Shown in pieces: positions 18,117 to 26,098 of a stretch of DNA of 64,000 nucleotides. How positions within the stretch are numbered: the stretch's first letter is position 1; every line of letters starts with the position of its first letter. The stretch is from positions 1 to 64,000 of the forward strand of contig NZ_LGCN01000096.1 of the NCBI RefSeq assembly GCF_001279005.1. The letters are read 5' to 3'. The position numbers and the translations under genes were made by a program. The notes under the pieces were generated by a model. It saw only the letters and a program-made list of their open reading frames with translations. It was not told the origin of the DNA and made no database searches. The stretch comes from Streptomyces caelestis (GTDB lineage Bacteria; Actinomycetota; Actinomycetes; Streptomycetales; Streptomycetaceae).

Positions 18117-19214
18117 TCAGCCGGAACGCGTCCCCGTGCCGGCCCCGGTCCGCGACCGTCCGGCCCGGTCCGGCACGGTGGCCTCCTCGACGGGGTCGTG
18201 CGAGCGCCGCTTGGCGATCACCGCGCACACCATCAGCTGCATCTGGTGGAACAGCATCAGCGGCAGCACGGCCAGCGAGGCCTGCGCCCCGAACAGCACG
18301 CTCGCCATGGGCAGCCCGGCGGCCAGCGACTTCTTCGAGCCGGCGAACTGGATCGCGATCCGGTCCTCCCGGCCGAATCGCAGCGCCTTGGCGCCGTACC
18401 AGGTCAGCAGCAGCATCACGGCGAGCAGGACGGCCTCGACGGCGAGCAGCCCGCCGAGCCGGGCGGGGCTCACCTGGTGCCAGACGCCCCGCACCATGCC
18501 CTCGCTGAACGCGGTGTAGACGACGAGCAGGATCGCACCGCGGTCGACCAGCCCCAGCGCCCTGCGGTGCCGGGAGACGAAGGAGCCGATCCAGCGGCGC
18601 AGCAGCTGCCCGGCGACGAACGGCACCAGCAACTGGAGCACGATCCGCACCACCGACCCCGCGGAGAACCCGCCCGCGCCGTTGCCCAGCAGCGCCGCCG
18701 CGAGCAGCGGGGTGACGACGATGCCGACGAGCGAGGAGAAGGAGCCGGCGCAGATCGCGGCGGGCACGTTGCCGCGGGCGATCGAGGTGAACGCGATCGA
18801 CGACTGGATGGTCGAGGGGACCAGGGTGAGGAAGAGCAGACCTTGGTGGAGCGGGTCGGTCAGGAGGACCGGGACGAGTCCGCGGGTGGCCAGTCCCAGC
18901 ACCGGGAAGACGACGAAGGTGCAGGCCAGCACGGTGACGTGGAGCCGCCAGTGCCTCAGTCCGTCCAGCGCCTCGCGGGTGGAGAGCCGGGCGCCGTAGA
19001 GGAAGAACAGGAAGGCGATCGCGGCGGTGGAGGCTCCGGAGGCGACGTCGGCGCCGGTCCCCCGGGCGGGGAGCAGCGCGGCGAGGCCCACCGTTCCGAG
19101 CAGCAGCAGGATGTACGGGTCGATCGGCGGCCGACTCGGCCGGCGCAGGCGTTTCACGGTGCTCCACTTGCTCATGTGCTCGGTGCTCGGGGGGTACGGG
19201 CGTCCCCTCCCCAT
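18117..19214 (-). CDS. Bile acid:sodium symporter family protein (SBF-like)
   Basis: The 365-residue membrane protein has about nine to ten hydrophobic helices and the SBF-like (PF13593/YfeH-type) motifs AFLFFLYGARLSTREAL, LVPSTIQSSIAFTSIARGN and IAIQFAGSKKSLAAGLPMA. It probably transports an organic anion with Na+ or H+. ATG at 19214 has GGGAGGGAGCAGG upstream, and ATG at 19175 (MSKWSTVKRL) is the alternative. The C-terminus is a hydrophilic Thr/Arg/Gly tail. Substrate is unknown. Confidence 0.85.
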   Translation of the reverse strand: MGRGRPYPPSTEHMSKWSTVKRLRRPSRPPIDPYILLLLGTVGLAALLPARGTGADVASGASTAAIAFLFFLYGARLSTREALDGLRHWRLHVTVLACTFVVFPVLGLATRGLVPVLLTDPLHQGLLFLTLVPSTIQSSIAFTSIARGNVPAAICAGSFSSLVGIVVTPLLAAALLGNGAGGFSAGSVVRIVLQLLVPFVAGQLLRRWIGSFVSRHRRALGLVDRGAILLVVYTAFSEGMVRGVWHQVSPARLGGLLAVEAVLLAVMLLLTWYGAKALRFGREDRIAIQFAGSKKSLAAGLPMASVLFGAQASLAVLPLMLFHQMQLMVCAVIAKRRSHDPVEEATVPDRAGRSRTGAGTGTRSG

Positions 19215-19300
19215 CCTGCTCCCTCCCGTCGTGACCGGGAATCCGGTACACCGCTCTCACCGTCATCACGTTCCGCGACGACCGCCGCCGCCCCGGCCGC

Positions 19301-19372
19301 ATGGACGACCCGGCGCACCTGCGGACGTTCCCGTCGGCGGCGCGGACGCCGAGCTTCAGGCGGGCGGCGACC
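19301..19372 (+). pseudogene. Possible LysR-regulator N-terminal remnant
   Basis: ATG at 19301 opens MDDPAHLRTFPSAARTPSF followed by RRAA, closely like the LysR helix-turn-helix start (M-L-HLRTF-AVA-GSF-RAA). The similarity stops after 24 codons and no effector domain follows. It lies in the 480-bp divergent gap between the SBF-like transporter and the acyl-CoA ligase. It is a short match and could be chance. Confidence 0.35.
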
Positions 19373-19474
19373 GGCCGCACCGGGGCGGGCGGGGGTGACG
19401 TTCCGGCCGACGCGCACGCCGGGATCGACGGGGCCCGCGCGACGCCCCAAGGGGTGGTCATGAGGCCGTACGGA

Positions 19475-19498
19475 TTCGGTGGAGATCGCTCCACCGAA
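19475..19498. promoter_or_regulatory. Perfect 10-bp inverted repeat, 4-base loop
   Basis: TTCGGTGGAG at 19475-19484 pairs exactly with CTCCACCGAA at 19489-19498 around ATCG. It lies 197 bp upstream of the acyl-CoA ligase and 260 bp upstream of the divergent transporter, so it may be an operator for either or both genes. It could also be a hairpin. Nothing else recognisable was seen in this gap apart from the LysR-like fragment. Confidence 0.5.
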
Positions 19499-19694
19499 AC
19501 TTACTCCGCCGTCAGGTTTCTGTCCGGTCCTTCCCCGTCTGGACGCATTTTCCTCCCCCGACCGGTGCGGACGAGCGCTCGGTCCGGTTCTCGTCCCCCT
19601 CCCGCCCTCCCTCCGCGTGGGGTAGCTTTCACGGCGCCGTGCGGGACGAGGGCGTCGCCGCACCCTTCCGGGCGCCGAGGAGCGGGGAGCGGGA

Positions 19695-21521
19695 TTGCGC
19701 GAGTTCACCAGCCCTCCGCCGGCCTTGGAGCCGCCGGTGGGCGGTCTGGCCGACGTGGTCTTCCGGTACGCCGAGGAGGACCCGTCGCGCGTCGCGCTCG
19801 GCCGCAAGGACGCCGCCGGCCGGTGGCGGGACGTGACCAGCGCGGAGTTCCGCGACGAGGTGCTGGCCCTCGCGAAGGGACTCCTCGCGGACGGCGTCCG
19901 GTTCGGCGACCGGGTCGCGATCATGTCCCGCACCCGGTACGAGTGGACGCTCTTCGACTTCGCGCTGTGGGCGATCGGCGCGCAGGTCGTGCCCGTCTAC
20001 CCCACGTCCTCCGCCGAACAGTGCCGCTGGATGCTGCACGACGCGGAGGTGACGGCCGCGGTCGTGGAGCACGAGGACCACGCGATGACGATCGCCACCG
20101 TCATCGACCGGCTGCCGCGGATGCGCCGGCTGTGGCAGCTCGACGCGGGCGCGGTGCAGGAGCTGTACGACGCGGGCGCGCACCTCGACGACGACGTGGT
20201 GCACCGGCACCGGCGGGCGGTCACCCCCGACTCCGTCGCGACGATCATCTACACCTCGGGCACCACCGGCCGCCCCAAGGGCTGTGTGATCCCGCACGGC
20301 GGCTTCATGTACGAGGCGGACACCGTCGTCGAGCGCTGGGAGCCGGTGTTCCGCTCCCGCAGGGGCGACGAGGCGGCGACGCTGCTGTTCCTGCCGCTCG
20401 CGCACGTGTTCGGGCGGATGGTGGAGGTCGCGGCGATTCGCGGGAGGGTGAAGTTCGGCCATCAGCCCCAGCTGAACGCGGCGGCGCTGATCCCCGATCT
20501 GGCCGCGTTCCGGCCGACGTTCTTCCTGGCCGTCCCGTACGTCTTCGAGAAGGTGTTCGACGCGGCGCGACGCAAGGCGGAACGGGAGGGCCGTTCGGGA
20601 CCGTTCGAGAAGGCCGTCGACGTGGCCGTCACGTACGCGGACGCCATGGAGGCCAAGGCCTGGGACACCGGCCCCGGCCCGTCGGCCGCGCTGCGGATGC
20701 AGCACCGGCTCTACGACAAGCTCGTCTACTCCAGGATCCGCGCGGCGATGGGCGGCAGGATCCGGCACGCCATGTCGGGCGGTTCGGCGATGGACCGCCG
20801 GCTCGGGCTGTTCTTCGCGGGCGCCGGAGTGCACGTCTACGAGGGGTACGGCCTCACCGAGTCCACGGCGGCCGCCACCGCCAACCCGCCCGAGCGCACC
20901 CGCTACGGCAGCGTCGGCCGGCCGATTCCCGGTGTCACCGTGCGCATCGCGGACGACGGCGAGATCTGGCTGCACGGCGACAACGTCTTCGCCGGCTACC
21001 TCAACGATCCCGGGGCCACCGGCCGGACCCTGCACGACGGCTGGCTGGCCACCGGTGACCTCGGCTCCCTCGACGAGGACGGCTACCTCACCCTCACCGG
21101 CCGCAAGAAGGAGATCCTGGTGACCTCCGGCGGCAAGAGCGTCTCGCCGGGGGTGCTGGAGGAGCGGGTGCGGGACCATCCGCTGGTCGACCGGTGCATC
21201 GTCGTCGGCAACGACCGCCCGTACGTCGCCGCGCTGGTCACCCTGGACCAGGAGGCCGTCGAGCACTGGCTGGCGATGCGCGGCAGACCGCGGATGTCAC
21301 CGGCCGAGCTGGTGCGCGACACGGAGCTGGAGACGGAGGTGCGGCGGGCCGTGGTCACGGCGAACACCCTGGTCTCGCAGGCCGAGTCGATCCGCACGTT
21401 CCGCATCCTGGCACAGCCGTTCACCGAGGAGCACGGGCTGCTCACGCCGTCGCTCAAGCTGAAGCGGCGGGCGATCGAGAAGACGTACGCGACCGAGGTC
21501 GAGGCGCTCTACCGGGCATGA
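19695..21521 (+). CDS. Long-chain acyl-CoA ligase (AMP-binding enzyme)
   Basis: The 608-residue protein has the ANL motifs IIYTSGTTGRPKGCVI (P-loop), YEGYGLTESTAAATANPPER and WLATGDLGSLDEDGYLTLTG with RKKEILVTSGGKSVSP, as in FadD15-type ligases. It activates a fatty acid to acyl-AMP and then acyl-CoA. The start is TTG at 19695 after GGAGCGGGA, because no ATG or GTG fits the domain start. It appears monocistronic. A Streptomyces-like -10 TAGCTT at 19623 lies upstream, without a clear -35. Confidence 0.92.
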   Translation: MREFTSPPPALEPPVGGLADVVFRYAEEDPSRVALGRKDAAGRWRDVTSAEFRDEVLALAKGLLADGVRFGDRVAIMSRTRYEWTLFDFALWAIGAQVVPVYPTSSAEQCRWMLHDAEVTAAVVEHEDHAMTIATVIDRLPRMRRLWQLDAGAVQELYDAGAHLDDDVVHRHRRAVTPDSVATIIYTSGTTGRPKGCVIPHGGFMYEADTVVERWEPVFRSRRGDEAATLLFLPLAHVFGRMVEVAAIRGRVKFGHQPQLNAAALIPDLAAFRPTFFLAVPYVFEKVFDAARRKAEREGRSGPFEKAVDVAVTYADAMEAKAWDTGPGPSAALRMQHRLYDKLVYSRIRAAMGGRIRHAMSGGSAMDRRLGLFFAGAGVHVYEGYGLTESTAAATANPPERTRYGSVGRPIPGVTVRIADDGEIWLHGDNVFAGYLNDPGATGRTLHDGWLATGDLGSLDEDGYLTLTGRKKEILVTSGGKSVSPGVLEERVRDHPLVDRCIVVGNDRPYVAALVTLDQEAVEHWLAMRGRPRMSPAELVRDTELETEVRRAVVTANTLVSQAESIRTFRILAQPFTEEHGLLTPSLKLKRRAIEKTYATEVEALYRA

Positions 21522-21557
21522 ATTTCCCGGTCAGGAATGCATCACGGGCCGTGATCG

Positions 21558-21585
21558 TTGACGATGGGGGTAATACCTGTAGTAC
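21558..21585 (+). promoter_or_regulatory. Sigma-70-type promoter for the aldo/keto reductase
   Basis: TTGACG at 21558-21563 and TAGTAC at 21580-21585 are separated by 16 bp, matching the housekeeping Streptomyces consensus. It lies 29 bp upstream of the GTG at 21614. A small inverted repeat, ATCACG-GGC-CGTGAT, sits just before it at 21541-21555. Confidence 0.5.
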
Positions 21586-21613
21586 CTGACCACAACCGAA
21601 GGATCGAGAGCTC

Positions 21614-22444
21614 GTGAGCAAGGTCCCCCCGATCATCCTGAACAACGGCGTCGAGATGCCCCAGCTGGGCTTCGGCGTCTGGCAGGTTCCGGACGCGGAG
21701 GCCGAGACGGCCGTGACGACGGCGCTGGAGGCCGGCTACCGCAGCATCGACACCGCGGCGATCTACGGCAACGAGGAGGGCACCGGACGGGCCCTCGCGA
21801 AGTCGGGCGTCCCACGCGAGGAGCTCTTCGTCACCACCAAGCTCTGGAACAGCGACCAGGGGTACGACTCCACCCTGCGGGCGTTCGACACGTCCCTGTC
21901 GAAGCTCGGTCTGGACTACGTGGACCTCTACCTGATCCACTGGCCGACGCCCGCCCGGGACCGGTACGTCGACACGTACAAGGCGTTCGAGAAGCTGCTC
22001 GGCGACGGCCGGGTCCGCGCCATCGGCGTGTCCAACTTCCTGCCGGAGCACCTGGACCGTCTGACCGCCGAGACGTCCGTCGTCCCGGCGGTCAACCAGA
22101 TCGAGCTGCACCCCCACCTGCAGCAGCAGGCCTCCCGCGAGTACCACGCGGAGCGGGGCATCGCGACCGAGGCGTGGTCGCCGCTCGGTTCCGGCAAGGG
22201 GATCCTGGAGATCCCGGCGATCGTGGCGATCGCGCAGAAGCACGGACGCACGCCGGCGCAGGTGGTGCTGCGCTGGCACCTCCAGCTGGGCAACGTCGTC
22301 ATCCCGAAGTCGGTGACGCCGTCCCGGATCGAGGAGAACATCGACGTCTTCGGGTTCAGCCTGGACGCGGAGGATCTCACCGCGATCAGCGCGCTGAACG
22401 AGGACCGGCGCATCGGGTCGGACCCGGCGGAGTTCAACGACTGA
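21614..22444 (+). CDS. Aldo/keto reductase
   Basis: The 276-residue protein has the AKR signatures GYRSIDTAAIYGNEEGTG (catalytic Asp and Tyr), VTTKLWNSDQG (catalytic Lys), YLIHWP (catalytic His) and the NADPH-binding VIPKSVTPSRIEEN near the end. It reduces aldehydes or ketones such as methylglyoxal or 2,5-diketogluconate-like substrates. The start is GTG at 21614 with GAAGGATCGAGAG upstream. It has its own promoter and a strong terminator, so it is transcribed alone. Confidence 0.93.
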   Translation: MSKVPPIILNNGVEMPQLGFGVWQVPDAEAETAVTTALEAGYRSIDTAAIYGNEEGTGRALAKSGVPREELFVTTKLWNSDQGYDSTLRAFDTSLSKLGLDYVDLYLIHWPTPARDRYVDTYKAFEKLLGDGRVRAIGVSNFLPEHLDRLTAETSVVPAVNQIELHPHLQQQASREYHAERGIATEAWSPLGSGKGILEIPAIVAIAQKHGRTPAQVVLRWHLQLGNVVIPKSVTPSRIEENIDVFGFSLDAEDLTAISALNEDRRIGSDPAEFND

Positions 22445-22455
22445 CCTCGCGCACC

Positions 22456-22489
22456 CGACGGCCTCCCCCTCTGCCGGGGGAGGCCGTCG
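22456..22489 (+). terminator. Strong terminator after the aldo/keto reductase
   Basis: A perfect 14-bp stem, CGACGGCCTCCCCC at 22456-22469 with its complement at 22476-22489, closes a 6-base loop 12 bp past the stop codon. Confidence 0.8.
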
Positions 22490-22813
22490 CGCGTCCGCGG
22501 GACGGTGCTCGGCCGGGCCGGCCGACGGGCCGTACGGCGCCGGCGCCGGCCGTCGACGCCGGGCGGCCGCGCCAGGGCCCGCACGACGGAGGAGCCGGTG
22601 ATCCGGCCGGCGGTGAGCAGGCGCCCGGGCGGCAGGCCGCCGCGGACGTCCCGGAACGGGATCTCCACCCGGCCGGGCGCGCCCCGGGGGCGCCCACGCC
22701 CCGCTCGGCGACCTGCCGCCGCGTGTTCCCGGCGAGCCGGGCCACCGCCCTCCCCCGCTCCCGGCCTCGCTCGAGCCGGGGCCCTCACAGGGAGGGCTCC
22801 CCGGGTCGGGCCG
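22490..22813. other. Non-coding gap, no gene recognised
   Basis: About 320 bp between the terminator and the 3' end of a methyltransferase gene. A minus-strand frame contains RVEIPFRDVRGGLPPGRLL, which looks protein-like, but it has no family match I recognise and no clean start. I see no RNA or regulatory signal. Confidence 0.4.
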
Positions 22814-23716
22814 TCACACGGGCCGCACCGCCGAGTGGACCGTGTGGGCCGCCAGGACGAACACGTCCGGGCGGTGGTGGACGCTCGCCTTGTCGTCGGG
22901 GTCGAGGAGGCGGTCGAGGGTGGCGCGGTCGTCGGCGTCCAGGTCCTCGCCGATGACCTCGCGGGTGCGGGTGAGGGCGGTGACCACGTAGGCGCGGGCG
23001 CGGTCCGTGACCGGGGCCGGGAGGTCGAGGAGGAAGGTGCGCGAGCGGGCGTGGCGCAGGCCGGCCGAGGCGAGCAGGGCCGGCCAGTCCTCGACGACGG
23101 CCACCGAGCCCGGCAGTTCGGCCCGCATCCGGCCGAACCGCTCCTCCTCCGCCGCGTCGACGCGCGCCTGGAGACCGGGCCGGCCGAACCCGATGTCGCG
23201 GGGCAGGAACCGGGGAGGCAGACCGCCCTCCATCACGGCCAGCGTGCCACCGGGCGCCAGCCGCGCCGCACAGGCGGCCAGCGCTGCGGCCTGGTCCCCG
23301 AGGTGGTGCACGCTGCGGCTGGCCCACAGCAGGTCGGCCGGATAGTCCAGCTCGCCGAGCACCTCGGGGAGTTCACCGGCGAGGGTGTCGAAACGGTCGC
23401 CGACGCCCTGGCGCCCGGCCCGGGCCCCGGCCCGCTCCAGCAACGGCTCGGAACCGTCGACGGCCACGATCCGCGCACCCGGGAAGGTCTCGGCGAACAG
23501 ACACGCGATGACGCCGGGGCCGCTGCCCGCGTCCACGATCAGCCCCGGTTCCGTCACCTCCTTCGCCAGCCAGTTCAGGGCCCGCTCGTAGAGCGGTGTG
23601 AACAGCTCCGCCTGGGATTCGAGCAGGGGGGCCAGCTCGGCCCAGTCGTGGTCGTGGTCGTGACCGTGGTCGTGCGTGTGCCGGTGGTCGTGCTCGTGCT
23701 CGTGCTCGTGCGCCAT
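22814..23716 (-). CDS. Class I SAM-dependent methyltransferase with His-rich N-terminus
   Basis: The 300-residue protein begins MAHEHEHEHDHRHTHDHG and continues HDHDHDW, a run with His at nearly every second position. After it comes a Rossmann methyltransferase domain with VDAGSGPGVIACLFAETFPG (motif I), VAVDGSEPLLERA and LAPGGTLAVMEGG. ATG at 23716 was chosen because it starts the His run and has GAGAGGC upstream, while a longer frame to 23797 adds no recognised domain. The His tract probably binds Zn2+, Ni2+ or Co2+, which is unusual for this enzyme class. Substrate is unknown. Confidence 0.85.
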   Translation of the reverse strand: MAHEHEHEHDHRHTHDHGHDHDHDWAELAPLLESQAELFTPLYERALNWLAKEVTEPGLIVDAGSGPGVIACLFAETFPGARIVAVDGSEPLLERAGARAGRQGVGDRFDTLAGELPEVLGELDYPADLLWASRSVHHLGDQAAALAACAARLAPGGTLAVMEGGLPPRFLPRDIGFGRPGLQARVDAAEEERFGRMRAELPGSVAVVEDWPALLASAGLRHARSRTFLLDLPAPVTDRARAYVVTALTRTREVIGEDLDADDRATLDRLLDPDDKASVHHRPDVFVLAAHTVHSAVRPV

Positions 23717-23881
23717 GGTGCTCAGCCTCTCCGCTCGGATGCCGCCAGGGTGCGACGACGCACCGGGAGCGGGCAATCGACGTTGCCGCTTCCGCAAAAG
23801 GGTGCCGTGCGAGGAGACGTGCGGCGGTCCGCCGGGGCGGGACCGGGCGGGTCCCGCCCCGGCGGACCGGTGGTCAGCCCG

Positions 23882-25606
23882 TCACGACAGCGGCGGGTAC
23901 GCGTTCTTCATCAGCTCCTGGAACTGGGCGGAGAACCAGTGCCCGGAGATCGGGGCGTCGGCGAGGGCGCCCGACTTGTTGTTGTCGTTGCGCGGGTTGC
24001 CGGTGTACGTCGGGTCGCACATCCGGTCGAAGCCCTTGCCCTCGTCGTTGTCGATGGCCTTGCTCGCCCCGTCGGACTCACCCGGGGGCTTCATCCACAC
24101 GTAGGCGTCGATCCCGGGCTCCGGGGAGGCCTTCGGCCGCTCACCGAGTCCGGCTCCCGACTGGTTGCACCAGTTGCCCGTGTTGAACCGGCGGTCGTAG
24201 CGGCCGCCGTCGACGTAGGTGTCCACGCTGGTCGTGGCGCCGGGTCCGGTGGGCCGGTTCGCGCCGCCCCAGCCGTTGCGGGAGGTGTCGATCAGCATGC
24301 CGATCTTCGAGTCGAAGCCGAGCGAGACCAGCTTCTCGCGCAGGGCCTGGGCGTACGACAGCTCGTCGACGTAGCGGTTCCAGCTGACCCACTTCGACTC
24401 GCGCACCGACTTGCCGGCCACGTTGTCGTTGATGGAGAAGTGGTCCTCCTTCAGCGCGCTGTAGTTGGCCGTGTTGGCGATGAAGCCGTGCACGTCGGCG
24501 ACGGTCGCGCCCTCGGCGGTGGCGGCCTGCTTGAACATCTCGGCGGAGGCGCCGAAGTTGTCGTCCCAGCCCAGCCAGCCGTGGTGGCCGGCGTCCACGT
24601 AGTTGTAGACGTTGGGCACGTCGCCGAGCTTGTTGAGGGCGTAGCCGACGCCCTTGACGTAGTTGCCGTTGGCCTTCATCACGTCGCAGTTGGGCGTGGC
24701 GGTGCCCCGCGGGGAGACGTTGGTGACCAGGTTCGGCAGGGAGTCGATCTCGACCGTGGTGACGATCCGCAGCGAGGCGTACTTCGAGTCGGCGAGGATG
24801 GCCTTGATCGGGTCGATGTACTGCGTCTTGTACTTGTCGATCTCCGTCGGGCCGAGCTCGCCGTTGGAGGCGAGGGCGGCGCAGTCACGGCCGGGCAGGT
24901 TGTAGATGACCAGCTGGATGACGAGTTCGCCGGAACCCTTCTGCCGCAGGGCCTCGTCGAGGTGGTCGCGCAGGCTCATGCCGCCGTTGACGCCGTTGAT
25001 GGCGGCGGTGCGGTCCAGCCAGACGCCGGTGGGCTGGTTCGCGATGCGGCTGCCGCCGGGCTCGGCGGCGGCCTTCTCGGACCACTCGGGGTTCACGTAC
25101 ACCTTGGCGCCGTCGTAGGGGTTGTTCACCCGGTTGCCGGGCGGATCCGTCGGGTCCGTCGGGTCCGTCGGGTCGGTGGGACCGCCGGAGTCGACGTTGC
25201 AGGTCACGCCGTCGAGGGTGAAGGTGGCGGGGACGGCGTTGCTGCCGCTGTAGGTGCCCTGGAAGCCGAAGGAGGTCGAGCCCCCGGTGGCGAGGGTGCC
25301 GTTGTAGGACTCGTTGGCGGCGGTGACGTTGGCGCCGGACTGGGTCACCTTGGCGTTCCAGCCGCTGGTGACCTTCTGGTTGCCGGCGTAGGACCACTTC
25401 AGCGACCACGACGACTTGGCGGCGCTGTTGTTGGTGATCGTCACGGACGCGGTGAAGCCGGTGGCCCACTGGTTCTGCACCTTGTAGTCCACGGTGCAGG
25501 GGACGGCGGCCGCGCCGGTGCCGCCGGGGACGGCGGCGATCGCCGTCCCGGTGGCGCCGGCGACCAGCGCCATGGCGGCGAGAAGCGCGGTTCTGGTGCG
25601 ACTCAT
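23882..25606 (-). CDS. Secreted GH6 cellulase/cellobiohydrolase with CBM2
   Basis: The 574-residue protein has a signal peptide (1 to about 30), a CBM2 cellulose-binding module (about 36-137; CTVDYKVQNQWATGFTASVT, WSYAGNQKVTSGWNAKV), a (TDP)n linker coded by tandem 9-bp repeats at 25142-25180 and a GH6 domain to the end (YNLPGRDCAALASNGEL, NVYNYVDAGHHGWLGWDDN, MLIDTSRNGWGG). The conserved GH6 aspartates are visible in GRDCAA and IDTSRNG. It cleaves cellulose outside the cell, probably from the non-reducing end. It is divergent from the GH48 gene, and a CebR-like box lies in between. Confidence 0.95.
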   Translation of the reverse strand: MSRTRTALLAAMALVAGATGTAIAAVPGGTGAAAVPCTVDYKVQNQWATGFTASVTITNNSAAKSSWSLKWSYAGNQKVTSGWNAKVTQSGANVTAANESYNGTLATGGSTSFGFQGTYSGSNAVPATFTLDGVTCNVDSGGPTDPTDPTDPTDPPGNRVNNPYDGAKVYVNPEWSEKAAAEPGGSRIANQPTGVWLDRTAAINGVNGGMSLRDHLDEALRQKGSGELVIQLVIYNLPGRDCAALASNGELGPTEIDKYKTQYIDPIKAILADSKYASLRIVTTVEIDSLPNLVTNVSPRGTATPNCDVMKANGNYVKGVGYALNKLGDVPNVYNYVDAGHHGWLGWDDNFGASAEMFKQAATAEGATVADVHGFIANTANYSALKEDHFSINDNVAGKSVRESKWVSWNRYVDELSYAQALREKLVSLGFDSKIGMLIDTSRNGWGGANRPTGPGATTSVDTYVDGGRYDRRFNTGNWCNQSGAGLGERPKASPEPGIDAYVWMKPPGESDGASKAIDNDEGKGFDRMCDPTYTGNPRNDNNKSGALADAPISGHWFSAQFQELMKNAYPPLS

Positions 25607-25896
25607 GGTGCGGGTTTCCTATCCGTAGGGGGCTGTCCTTCTCGAGCGCGCGCGGACGATCGCGCGGCCTGGTGCCTTACGGGTGGGAGAGCCGTCCGGG
25701 CCTGGTCGGGACAGGCCTGTGGCGCCGGCCGGGGAGTTTCCGGGCAGCACGGACGGCAGGTGGATCCCACGGAACGAGCGACCCCGCGTCAGGTGCTCCA
25801 CACATGCACGGGGATGGCTGAAAGTACTGAACGCGGGGGGTGGCGCATGAGCGACTCCTTGCAGGTCGGACGCGTCAGGACGGACGCGTCGACTGG

Positions 25897-25910
25897 TGGA
25901 ACCGCTCCCA
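25897..25910 (-). promoter_or_regulatory. Imperfect CebR-type box upstream of GH6
   Basis: TGGAACCGCTCCCA matches the 14-bp palindrome TGGGAGCGCTCCCA at 12 positions. It lies on the GH6 side of the divergent cellulase region. CebR is the cellobiose-responsive LacI repressor of Streptomyces (established knowledge). Confidence 0.6.
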
Positions 25911-26010
25911 CTGGTGACATGAAGTTAGCGCCAAGTGACGGCAAAGAACAGAGGGACTGCCGACTTTCCCCCAGCTCGAGCCGTCGAATGTTTTCGATTC
26001 GCCCCAAGGC

Positions 26011-26040
26011 TTGACCGCTCCCTACCCCATCCCCACTATG
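26011..26040 (+). promoter_or_regulatory. Promoter of the GH48 gene
   Basis: TTGACC at 26011-26016 and ACTATG at 26035-26040 are 18 bp apart, which is promoter-like. The -10 runs into the perfect CebR box starting at 26039, so repressor binding would block initiation. AAGGCTTGAC occurs here and again near 26060. Confidence 0.45.
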
Positions 26041-26052
26041 GGAGCGCTCCCA
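26039..26052. promoter_or_regulatory. Perfect CebR box
   Basis: TGGGAGCGCTCCCA is the exact 14-bp palindrome known as the CebR operator for cellulose and cello-oligosaccharide genes in Streptomyces (established knowledge). It is 46 bp upstream of the GH48 start. Confidence 0.85.
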
Positions 26053-26098
26053 CTGGTTCAAGGCTTGACATGTCCGAGTCGCAGGAGGAACCAGCACC

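Noticed and set aside
22490..22788. A minus-strand frame with RVEIPFRDVRGG in the gap after the aldo/keto reductase
   Set aside because: I could not assign a family and saw no ribosome-binding site, so it is described only as a gap.
22505..26014. A long plus-strand open frame opposite the methyltransferase and GH6 genes
   Set aside because: It is antisense to two genes with clear domains and has no family motifs.
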